Source: Omphiscola glabra (lineage: Eukaryota > Mollusca > Gastropoda > Lymnaeidae). From it: a DNA stretch of 64,000 nucleotides. Position numbers and translations under genes: made by a program. The stretch covers positions 13,441,342 through 13,505,341 of the forward strand of contig OZ024810.1 in NCBI GenBank assembly GCA_964017045.1. Direction: 5' to 3'. Shown in pieces: positions 10,990 through 22,100 of this stretch (position 1 is its first letter; the number at the start of each line of letters is the position of its first letter). Below the pieces are notes generated by a model, which saw nothing but the letters and a program-made list of their open reading frames with translations, was not told the origin of the DNA and ran no database searches.

Positions 10990-11754
10990 TTATGATGGTT
11001 CGAGATAGAGTAATAAACTATTTTGATGTATGGTGATATGAGGCAGTGTAATAAAGAATGTGAGGTATGGTGATATGAGAAAGTATAAAAAAACACTTTG
11101 AGATATGGTGATATGATAAATTATAATAAACAATTTAAGGTATTTTGATATGAGACAGAGTAATAAATAATGTGACGTATGGTGCATGATGCAGTGTACT
11201 TAACAATGTGATGTATATTGTATGAAACAGTATAATTTAACAGTAGGAAACTATCATAGTGGTAGACAGTTAAATGACCATTTCTTTGTCTGACGTTTAA
11301 AGACATCATGATGAAATGAAAAATGATGGCATTTGCAGTAGGAGACAGCGTGATGAACAATAAGAGATGTGGCATTGGGAGATAGTGTGACGACACGATA
11401 CAGGTGCATCTTTAGGAGAGAAACTATTGTATGACTTTTAAGATAATAAGATTAAGTGAACACTGTGAGACGTGTGTTTAAAAGACAACGTTATGAAATT
11501 TAAATTGATAATTTATGAGTTAAATTATTGACAGCTGGATAAATTTCGTAAGAAAACCGCATGATGAAATACACAATGTGATGCATGGGATAATGAGACA
11601 TGTTGGTTAAATGAACAGCGAGTTGAACAATGGGAGATATGGTTTCATGAGTCGGTGGGATGATCCACGTGAGGCATGGCTTTAGAAGACAGCGTCTTGG
11701 CGTGAATAATGGGAGATGTGGCGATAAGAGACATCCAGATGAGGGGGTCACCAA
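10990..11754. repeat. Degenerate 37-42 bp minisatellite (dead copy, intron 4)
   Basis: Worn units with the motifs ATGGTGATATGAGACAGAGTAA and AACAATGTGA. Same family as the intron 4 arrays of the live genes. Many substitutions and no homogenised block. Confidence 0.75.
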
Positions 11755-12195
11755 ACTACGAGACGCGTGCCGTATCCGGCCCGCCGACGTAAGTCAATCC
11801 GGCCCGCCGACGTAAGTCAATCCGGCCCGCTGACGGTACTCGAATTTGCTGGATACAACGTATGTAACAAGAGATGTTGTGATATAATTTGAATATTTTG
11901 TTTAGAATAAAAGGCTATATTCAAGTGTACGTAGACTGAAATTTACCATTTTCTATTTCAATTATTAAATCCGAGTATTCTTGTTCACTGCAGATATGTT
12001 TATCCTCAAACGCCTAAAATCGTACACTATCGTCTTAAAATCATACACTACGGTATGTTAATAGTCAATAACAACTGTGAAAAATTCGCAATTAAACAGT
12101 TCCTATAGAACTGCCAGTTGTGATATTTTCACAGTTGGAGGAAAATGCAGATACAAGGTAAGGATCATTATTACAAGTTGCCGTTAAAGGATATT

Positions 12196-12620
12196 ATTAT
12201 TATTATTATTATTATTGGTAGTTTTCTATAGCGTGGTACCCCATACATTAATTAAATAAAACAAAACAACTTTGTATTCGATCCAACCATTCCATGACTT
12301 TTTAAATGTCAACCAATGAACGGCACTCAGCAGCATCGTTTATCGGTCAAAGGGGGAATCAGTCAGGATAGTGGAGTTTAAAGAGAATTAAATTTAAGGT
12401 GCAGTTTTGAAGGTTGAGATGGTTGTTATATTGCGGATGTGTAGTGGAAGAGTATTCCATTGTTTTGGGGCACAGAAAGAGAAAGATCGTTCACCATATG
12501 TTTTGTGCGAGTCTTGGGGACAGAAAGAATACGTCCGTCTGCGTAGGAGCAAAGCTGACAAATATATGAGGCGAGAGGCTCGGGTGGAAGTCTCTGGACG
12601 AAGATTCTAGAAATGCAGCC
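12196..12620 (-). mobile_element. L2/CR1-like LINE 3' end, truncated
   Basis: Begins with (ATT)n and then TATAGCGTGGTACCCCA, and follows the 3' end of the LINE at 14.8 kb (shared ATATTGCGGATGTGTAGTGG and AAAGATCGTTCACCATATG). In minus orientation the (AAT)n run is the 3' tail. Confidence 0.8.
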
Positions 12621-13030
12621 CTGAGAAAGCTGCTCCTAGGCAACTGTTTTTCGCAAACTAGTTGCGAGATCTGTATAGCCGCTCTTATAGGGCGTCTGAC
12701 GCTTCCCCGGTATGGGTGGGATGAGGTATTAGGACGAAAATTTACCATACCAACTCCTAGGAAAATCGATCGTGTCCACTGTGTGTATGCACAGTGTCGG
12801 AACGACAGGGTGTCCTTGGGTTAAGGCGACCTCCATTAGAAATCCCTATTTCGTGGATTCGGGTGCGGGCCCTCCTGGCAAAGCGACATCTCCAACGTGC
12901 CGCTTCGAGGCCCGACTTTCGGGCTAGTGGAGTGGGGAGCTTTGGGGAGGGTATAGGGAGCAATAGCTCGACGGCCCGCCGATGCCATTTGCTAATGTGA
13001 CAATAGTAAATAAATAAACATCCAGTACAT
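12621..13030. other. GC-rich unidentified block
   Basis: Clearly higher in G+C than its surroundings, and ending in AAATAAATAAACATCC. Overlapping short ORFs occur on both strands with no recognisable domain. It is possibly a SINE or LINE fragment. Confidence 0.35.
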
Positions 13031-13870
13031 TTTACAAATAGAATATCTACTCGCATCGCGTGTCAAGGCATAGTGGGATCGACTTAAAAAGGCCTTAAAA
13101 ACGCGAACTTCTAAAAGTAGATGTTTATATTTCAATCTGCGGTCACTTCTTTTTTGTTGTTGCAGATGTGTATCTGCCATAGATGTTAATTTATTTTGAG
13201 TGGACGAACAGATCACATAAACCCAGTCAATCACTGGTAAAATTAAGCCAGTTGAACTACAGTTGGGGCTCCTTGTTGAAAAAGAAAAGCACAGAGAAAG
13301 AAAACTTGTTGAATACTGAGTTTTCAAAAGTGAAGAAATTCTGTCGCTAGTATGGTTTTAGTGTTTTGAATAACTTTTGTCTGAGAGCGAGCATTTTCAA
13401 TAATGAAGTATGTGAAGTCAACGCATAGAAAGAGATTGAGTGATGAGCATTTAAAATCAATTCTTTTGATTAGATGCAGCAATTTCAAACCAAACATTGA
13501 TGATATCTTCAAAGCCAAGTGTCAGTTTCACTAACTTCACTAAACTTTTTTTCTTTGCTGCTAAGTTTGTAAGATTCGAATATGTACGCATTATGTCTGA
13601 TGTAACTATATTTTCACTAACGTCGGCTTCTTTGATACTCTTTTCAGTAAATAAATATGCTGGTTGTGTTTGTTTTTTGTTTTTTTTGTTTTGTGTACAT
13701 TGCACGCCAATCACACATAAACACTTGAATACTAAACTCATTTTTTCGTCTTTTTTCCCCCGAGCTTTCGTTCTGTCTTGCAAATATTGAACAGAATGAA
13801 TATGCGGCCCGCGCTAGTCATTTTGTCCGTTTTATGGCCCGCGGTGAAAAAGTTTAGCAAACCTTGATCT

Positions 13871-14815
13871 AGATTCTAGATGAACAATGGAAAGATATTA
13901 CGTTACGTCAAATAGGAAAAAAAAACATCAGTAAGGTTATTGCATTATGAGACGCCTTCATTAACTATGTATGGCTTTAGGAGCCAGCCTGATTAACTTA
14001 ACAATGGAGAATACAACTTTAAGACATTGACTGATAAAATAAACAATGGGGATTATAATGGTACCATGCATAATAATGGGATATATCGCGATAGCAGAAA
14101 ATGTGATGATCAAAGAAAGTGATAGCGTTAATAGACATAGGTGATGAACAATGAGAGGTATGACTCTAGTAGACAGGGTGATGAAATAAACCCATTCAAG
14201 TATAGCGTTAGGAGTCAGCGCGATGAAAAAATATGATGTATTTCATAAGGAGAACGCGTGTTGAAATTAACAATGTCGCGGATAGAGTTAGGCCACATCA
14301 TGACGAACAATGGCGTTAACAGAAAATGTTATGAATAATGTGAGGTGTGGCCTTTTTGAGTCAAGGTGAAGAAATGATCAGTGTCATGGTTGCCGCACTG
14401 ACGTGGCGTGATGAGCAATGAGGGGTTTTGCGCTAGAAGGCAACGTGATAAAATGAACATTTGGATTTTTGGTGTAAGAGCATATCAAAATAAATAATGG
14501 CAGATGTGACGTAAACAGACTGTGTGACACAAAAATGAGAGATATAACGCAAGAAGACAATGTATTGAAATGGACAATAGCAGGTATGATTTTAGAAGAC
14601 AATGTATTGAAACGAACAATAACATGTATAGCGATAGAAGACAATGTATTGAAATGGACAATAACAGGTATAATGCTAGAAGACAATGTATTGTAATGAA
14701 AAATGAGAGGTATAGCACTAGAAGACAATTTATTGAAATGAACAATGAGATGTATATCACTGGAAGGCAAGGTGTTGAAATGAACAATTGAACTATTGTT
14801 TTTTAGGAAACATTT
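13871..14815. repeat. Degenerate minisatellite with local 42-bp block
   Basis: Continues the intron-4-type repeat right of the hAT-like insertion. 14560-14800 is a fresher block of six 42-bp units (GAAGACAATGTATTGAAATG). The opposing ORFs here are repeat artefacts. Confidence 0.8.
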
Positions 14816-14825
14816 ACAATAGGGC

Positions 14826-17335
14826 ATTATTATTATTATTATATGTTGTCTTATATAGCGCGGTACCCCAGCCTAGGGCTAGGCTCACCGCGCTGTACAT
14901 AAAAATATTAGCAAAATAAACATATTAATTTTATGTAATAAAGAACAGCTGTATAGAGACATAAAAAAAAACAAATGCATATTCAGCCCACCCTCACCAG
15001 AACTTTACGTGTGAAGCCATTGACGTCGGCCAGCAGCATTGTTTATAGGTCAGATTTGGAGAATCAGTCGGGGTAATAGAGTTTAAGGAGGTGTGTTTTG
15101 AGTGCAGTTTTGAAGGCCTGTGTGGTTGGTATATTGCGGATGTGTAGTGGAAGAGAATTCCATTGTTTGGGGGCGCAGACAGAGAAAGATCGTTCACCAT
15201 ATGTTTTAGTACATGTCTTACCAACTGACTGAATACGCGTGTCTGCGGAGGAGCGAAGCTGTCGAAGGGGTGAATAGACAGAAAAAAGTTTGGTTAGATA
15301 GGAAGGGCAGGAATCTGAGAAAAAGTTATGACAGAGAACAGCCAGTTTTTAATCAATGCGTGCCTTTATAAGAAGCCAATGAAGTGAGTGGAGTAGTGGA
15401 GTGACATGATCACGTTTTTTTGCCTTTAAAACTGCCCTAGAAGCTGAATTTTGAACCTTTTGTAGTTTTTCTATAAAGTGTTTTGGTGAACCTGACAGAA
15501 GAGAGTTGCAATAGTCAAGACAAGAGAGAACAAGAGCACGGACCAGTGTTTTTGTTGCGCTAACTGTGAGGTAGTGGCGGATGGATCTGATCTGACGGAT
15601 AGCGGTGTATGCAGAACGACACATGTGAGAGATATGTTTATCAAGAGATATGTTATTAGAAGGAATATAACCAAGATTCCTAGCAGAGGGTGTAAACTGT
15701 ATGTTACCTACTTGAAATGAGTTGGGGAGATTCGAGGTAGAGGATAATTTATGATTGTGAATGAGGAGTGCTTCCGTTTTGTTATCATTAAGCTTTAACT
15801 TGTTGAGTGACATCCAAGACTTGACATCCCCAATGCACTCCAGCAAAGTCTGAACAGCGGAATCCACAAGAGAGGGATGGGTATGCTTGTATAGCTGCGT
15901 GTCATCTGCGAATGACTGGCCCTCAACAGCATGCCTCCCAAGCAAGAGGAGCAGTGGCCTGGTATACAATGTGAATAGAACCGGCCCAAAACTGACCCCT
16001 GTGGCACTCCGTACACCAAATCAGCACTGCCGGAGAGAAAGTCATCGATATAGACCGCCTGCGTTCTATCGGAGAGGAACGACCTAAACCAAGACAAAAC
16101 AAAACCAGAAATGCCAAAATAATTTTCAAGGGTTTTGTAAAGGGTTTCATTGTCAACAGTGTCAAAGGCCGCACTGAGATCTAAGAGGGTCAAGATGGAG
16201 ACATTACCACTATTTAATGCGAGCAAGAGGCCGTTGGTGACTCTCAAGAGAGCTGTCTCTGTGCTGTGGAAATGCCTATAGGCTGACTGATTAGGACTGA
16301 GAAGAGAGTGGTCGTTTAAGTAAGCAAAAAGCTGTTTCAGAACTAGTTTTTCAATGACTTTAGATAAAAATGATAAATTAGATACAGGTCTGTAGTTTTT
16401 CAAGTTATTTTCGTCTAAACCAGGCTTCTTAAGCGATGGTTTGATGATAGCTGTCTTACAAATAGATGGAACAGTACCAGAAGACAAGTTTTTTTGGATT
16501 ATGTGGGTTATCGTTGGGAGCAAATGATCTAATGACTCAACCAACAGGGGGGTGGGCATGGGGTCCAAAGAACATGACGTAGGTTTAGATTTTAGAATAA
16601 TATTTTTAACCTCTAGTTCAGAAACAGGTTTAAAAACATCGAAATGTGAACTAACAGAAGAAGAAGGAGGCAAATCTAGGGGCGGTGCGTCAAGGCGATC
16701 AAGGTCAGCGCGAATATCAGCAACTTTGCTTATGAAGAAATCACTAAAATATCTGGTTGCTCGGGCAACGGAAACACTGAAGGAAGAACAGTTCCTTTTT
16801 TACTCCAACTGAGGTTGCTACAAACATCAAACAACTGCCTGTTTGTTTTACCCCATAATTATCTTTTGGCTAAAATATAAAGTCTTAGCACGACTAATAA
16901 TCTGAGTGACACGCTTCTTGGCAGTAGAATATATCTGCCTATAAACCACAAGACCTGACCTTAACCACTTTTTTTCCGCAGTACGTCGATCTTTCTTGGC
17001 ACTGCGTAGCTCTTCCTTTATGGTCGCATACCAGGGAGCTGACCGTGCAGATCTAACCTTGCGGCGGGTGACAGGGGCGTGCCAAACAAGCACAGCGCGC
17101 AATGCACGGTCTAGCGTTTCCAAAGTAGGGCAGAGGGCGGGGGACACTTCTAAACTTTGGTCGTGCTTAAAGGCATTCCTGTTTATAGTTCGCAGACTGC
17201 GGACCTCCTTGAGCTGAGGGAGAGGATTGGGGGCCCTAACGCTAAGCTCGCAAATAACACAAAAGTGGTCAGAGGTCAGCTTTTGAGTGATTGAAGTAGA
17301 TCTAACTACACAATCCTGAGGCCTATGTATCAACC
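14826..17335 (-). mobile_element. L2/CR1-like non-LTR retrotransposon, broken
   Basis: Minus-strand pieces in order: endonuclease C-terminal region 17333-16848 (TSDHFCVICEL), RT 16673-15980 (KNYRPVSNLSFLSKVIEK, LLDLSAAFDTVD, VYGVPQGSVLG), then a frameshift and RT continuing 15969-15349 (SFADDTQLYKH, the F-ADD catalytic motif). The 3' UTR ends in a short (AAT)n tail at 14826-14840, typical of this clade. The 5' end is missing. It is dead because of the frameshift near 15975 and the lost 5' part. Other truncated copies of this family are at 12196 and 29807. Confidence 0.88.
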
Positions 17336-18429
17336 AATCAAGAACATGTCCACGATTATGTCATCTAATGCAAAAGCGTATATCGCTCTAACCCTTTTCT
17401 GATGAGCATGCGTGGAGATAACGGTGCCCTCTGAGAAGTGCATGACTAGCTGAAATGAAAATATGATAAGGACCACATTGTCCACGCAGTCGCGTTAAAA
17501 AATAAAACTCACGGAAGAGCAGGAAATTGTTTTGGTAATTACATGAAGTAAATTGTTCAAATTCTTTATTCATTGAACTATGAGACACGATATTTCCTGC
17601 AGCCCAGCTAACCGATATATCACGGATGTCTCTTTTTTTTTTTTTTTTGGATAGACTTTACACGTTTCAGAAAATTCTAGTTATTTTTAAAATTTTTGAA
17701 TTTTGAATAAAGGTTTTACAAAAGAATGCATTCAACTAAGCACTTAACAAGCCCACTTACTGATCCCCTTCTCCAGGGTCGCAACTGAACATTATTTTCC
17801 ACGCCTCTGAACTATATAAATATTCCAATGGCCTCCCGACCCCTTGCACCCCCCACCTCCCTATTTCAGAAAAAAAAAAATAAAAAAATGACTCTCATTA
17901 AGCGCTGTTATCGGGAATTGTAATTATTGCGATCAGTGACATCATATTTCCTTCGACTTCCCTTGGAATAAAAAATGGAAAATCTGAATTTTTTTGGGGT
18001 TTAACTTAAACTCTTAGGAGTTGGGCTGAATATTTTTAAAAACAAACTTCTTTCATCGTCTGCTGGTCAAAGTGAAACAATTATAAAGCTCGATAACTTG
18101 GTGGGATATTTTTCAATTACACGTTAGAGGATTTTTCCAGCCAGCAAGCCAGTCACCAACAAAAGCAAAAGTAAATTTGACAAATTTAAAAACATCAATG
18201 TTTACATTATTTTTTAAATGTTGCTTATGTTGCTAATGTTGAGCAGATTTTAAATGATAAATAATCGGTTGACGTAACAGCTCATCCTCATTTCTCTTAA
18301 ATGATCTTCACGTCATTTGTAGTTTTAAATTTGTAGTTAATGAAAAGGTAGTAGATTTTCTCTTTTTGCAGCTATTAATATTATAGGAGTTATTTTGTAG
18401 TTATTATTAAACCCCTATTAATATGAATT
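17336..18429. other. No gene recognised
   Basis: AT-rich with poly(T) near 17631. Exons 1-4 of the dead family copy would be expected about here, but I found no match to them. Confidence 0.45.
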
Positions 18430-19173
18430 TAGTAAATTGTAAAAATTTTTTTAGCTAATACAAAGTTAGTAATGGTTCTCATCCTGTAGCTAATACAAAA
18501 TAGGTCAGGGCTCTCATGCTGTAGCTAATACAAGAAGGTGGTAAACGTTATCTTGCACTTCGCCGATGATGCCGCTATTACTTGTCACTCCAGGATGGAC
18601 TCTAAAGTCACTCAGTAGGTAGTCAAAAATAAGTAGCCTCATCCATGAGTCTTAGGCAGATGGACTAGTGCCGTGTTTAAAATAACTAAAACTTTATTTT
18701 GTCCGCTTATGATTAAATTATTAAAAGATTTTTTTTCTTTACTCAGAAAAAAAATAAATAAATAACGGCAAAAATATAATAAAATAAAGAAGATGAACAA
18801 TTTAAAATAAGTTTGCAATTACCTAGTTTTATTATTTTTTTATATATTGAGTTTCATAAAGATTTTATTAAAATGTGTACCTCAAGATGTAGAACAATTT
18901 ACTTGTTTAACATGATGCTTCTCTTTTTCATATCATTCAATCTGTTTAAAAACGTATAAGTTTCTTTAATAATAATAATTAAACATTTATAAAAAGAAAT
19001 TGCATTGGGATTTTTTTTAGATCCAAATTAAAATAAATACCATTAATATTTCCATGATAACTTTCAGAAACAACAAATTTGTTGAAAGTATCTTCTATAC
19101 AAATAGGCAACATTTAAATATTTGTTTTAGCAATGTAAAAATTCAACCCGCAAAATCATCTGAAGCATGGTGG
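18430..19173 (-). other. Conserved 3' flank / 3' UTR of gene B
   Basis: Lines up over its whole length with 43330-44031 and 54480-55334. Shared blocks are TCGCCGATGATGCCGCTATTAC, CACTCAGTAGGTAG, and a run just after the stop with ATTAAA on the minus strand (about 18965), a possible variant poly(A) signal. Confidence 0.6.
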
Positions 19174-22100
19174 CTAACGGTTCTTTAAGTAGTGAGTCAC
19201 ACCGACTACAGCAACCAGGCAGGCAGCTATGAACTTGAAGTTGACCTTGTTGGCACGGGAATTATTACCTGACCTTCGTGGCTGGAATCCTCCTCGAGCC
19301 CTCCAGTCAGTGGCTAAACAATGAGAATAACGTGAGAATCATTTATAATCTTGCGAAAGAAAAAATATAAATAGTTTAAGTTGAATTGAGACATAACGGT
19401 AGTGGACAGAGTAATTGAAATGTATGGTGTTATGCGACAATGTAATGCACAATGAGATTGATGGTGTTAGGTGACACAGTAATGCACAATGAGAGGTAGG
19501 ATGTTAGGCGACACAGTAATGCACAATGAGATTTACGGTGTTAGGCGACACAGTAATGCACAGTGAGAGGTAGGATGTTAGGCGACACAGTAATGCACAA
19601 TGAGATTTACGGTGTTAGGCGACACAGTAATGCACAGTGAGAGGTAGGATGTTAGGCGACACAGTAATGCACAATGAGATTTATGGTGTTAGGCGACACA
19701 GTAATGCACTGCGAGTGGTATGATGTTAGGCAACACAGTAATGCACAATGAGATTTATGGTGTTAGGCGACACAGTAATGCACTGCGAGTGGTATGATGT
19801 TAGGCAACACAGTAATGCACAATGAGATTTATGGTGTTAGGCGACACAGTAATGCACTGCGAGTGGTATGATGTAAGGCGACACAGTAATGCACAATGAG
19901 TGGTGTGATGGTAATAGACAATATAATGAAGAATGAGAGGTATGATGTTAAGAGAAAATATGCTGAACAATTAGAGGTATGTTGGTAAGAGAAAATATGA
20001 TAAACAATGAGAGTTTTTGTGGTAGGAGACAACGTAATGAAAACTGAGAGATGTGGTGGAGGGAGACAACTTATGGTTATACTAGACAGTGTACATAAAA
20101 ATGTGATGTACAGCACACTGAAATGGCATCATGAACAATGGCAGGTATCGTTGTGAGAGACAATGTATTCGAAAACGGAACTTTCAGCCGTATGAGAATT
20201 GATGATAGACAATGGGACCTATGGCGAAGGAAATAGACGTAGCGAGTTATAGACTGATTAAAGTAGAGCCATGACTTGAGAGTATTGCATCTTGATCTAT
20301 GGGAGATATGACGTTAAGAGCCATAGTGACGATTGATGTGGTTTATGGATTTAGCTCAGGGGTGGGCAAACTACGGCCCGCGGGCCGCATGCGGCCCGGC
20401 ACTGATATTACGTGGCCCTCGAAGGCATTTAGAAATTTTAAAAAATTACTATGTTTTTAAGTTATTTTGTTGAATTTTACAGAATTTCATGCACCGTTAT
20501 CGATTTTTAAAACATTTTTGATCAAATTTCTTTCTAATTTTCTTTTTTTTTTCAACAGTCCTTGATTTTAATATAGGGAAATGTTTATCGATATTTAAAA
20601 ATTGGACATAATATACATGCTGCCCCCCAATAGCTTTACCTTTACCAATGTGGCCTCCGCACAAAAAGTTTGCCCACCCCTGATTTAGGTGCTCTCGGTC
20701 ATGAAATGAACAGTGAAAGTTATCGATTAAAGAGACATTTGGATGAACAATTGGAAATATGTTACTTTAGGTCTGTTGTCGGCAAATCGCAAGACTCGAG
20801 CCGCATGCGGCTCTTTAGTGACATGAGTGCGGCTCGGCCAGTCGGCTACAAATCGGTTTTGACTACAAAACATGTGGTTCTTGACAGGTTCTTTAAAAGA
20901 AATGTGGCTGTCAAAAATATTTTAATCGTGATGCGGCTGATTTTCTGCTCTTTTGACTAATGAGTTTGCCAACCACTGGTATAGGTGAAAGAATAAAATA
21001 AAATGATTGTATTCCGTTATGAAACACGTTTATGAACAATGTTTTGGCGTTTGGATCCAGCCTGATGGAATGTACGACAAGTACAGCGTTAAGACAAAGC
21101 GTGATGAAAAAACAATAGGAGGTAAACTTTTTAGGACACAGGGTGATAATATGAACAATACCAAGTACGGCTTTGGGACACTGCGTGATCAAGAATGGAG
21201 TATATTTAGTCAGTAGGAAATATGATCATCAATGGGAGCTATGGCGTAAAGATTGTGATTATCATTGTGAGATGTCATTCTAGGAAATAGGCTGATGAAA
21301 TGAACAAGGTATGTTATGGCGTTAGGAAACAGTGTTAAGAAAAATGTCTGGAGTACCTTTAGAAGACAGCGAGATTAAAAAGGTGATGCATTTCATAAAG
21401 TAAAATCGTGATGAAATAAACAATGATTAAGTGTGGCGATAAGTACAGAATCATGAAACGAACAATGGAAGGCATTGTGTATGAAGACAACACAATGAAA
21501 GAAAGAATTTGAGGTTTGTCGTGAGGTGACATGAAATAAACATTGGCAGGTATGGCACTAGATGTCAATGTTTTGACATGAACAATAGTAGGAAGTGGTT
21601 TGGGGGCAGTGTGGTGAAATGAACAATTGGAGTTTTAACGTCAAAAGACATTGTGTTGAGCAATGAGAAATATGTCGTAAGGTGGCAGTTTGACAAACAA
21701 TGGAAAATATGGCGTAAGGTGACAAGCGCATGGAATGTTAAAAGCGCGGTCCCGCATTATGAAACATTTTTATGAAAAATTGGATAAATGGCGTTAAGAG
21801 ACCGGATGTTGAAATGAAGTAATGATGTCTATCGACAGGAGATAGTGGGATAATCAGTGTATAGATACCGTGATAGGGGATAGATTTGGGAATAGTGGTA
21901 GATACAGCATTATTATAAAACGTAATAAAATGGACAATATGGATGTGGGTGTTATGACTTAGAGTGATGAAAGAAACAATGGGATGTGAGGCGTTATGAG
22001 AAAGAGTGATGAAATGAAAATCCAGAATATAGAGTTACGGATAAAGTTTTATGATGAAATATTGGATCGTTAGGCAATAATGTCTTATAGTGAAAAATGA

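Larger units (their letters stand above)
11755..13870. mobile_element. hAT-like composite insertion
   Basis: The left end has GTCACCAAACTACGAG followed by CCGGCCCGCCGACG repeats. The right end has GCGGCCCGCGCTAGTC ... AAAGTTTAGCAAACCTTGATCT. These are the CAAACTACGGCCCGC-type ends common in hAT elements, in inverted orientation. The element splits the minisatellite of the dead copy. It contains a LINE 3' end (12196-12620) and a GC-rich block (12621-13030). 13031-13790 may be transposase remains but I could not identify it. No clean target duplication was found. Confidence 0.5.

Noticed and set aside
12757..13056. Arg-rich 99-codon ORF
   Set aside because: Lies in a GC-rich repeat-like block with open frames on both strands; no recognisable domain.
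13457..13790. Opposing 97- and 108-codon ORFs as genes
   Set aside because: Low-complexity, Lys/Asn- or Phe-rich, no domain, inside a transposon-like insertion.
18100..18180. Possible first exon of the dead copy (ACCAACAAAAGCAAAAGT near 18150)
   Set aside because: Resembles the exon 1 end but the GTAAGT donor is missing (CAGTCACC instead), and no promoter motifs follow.
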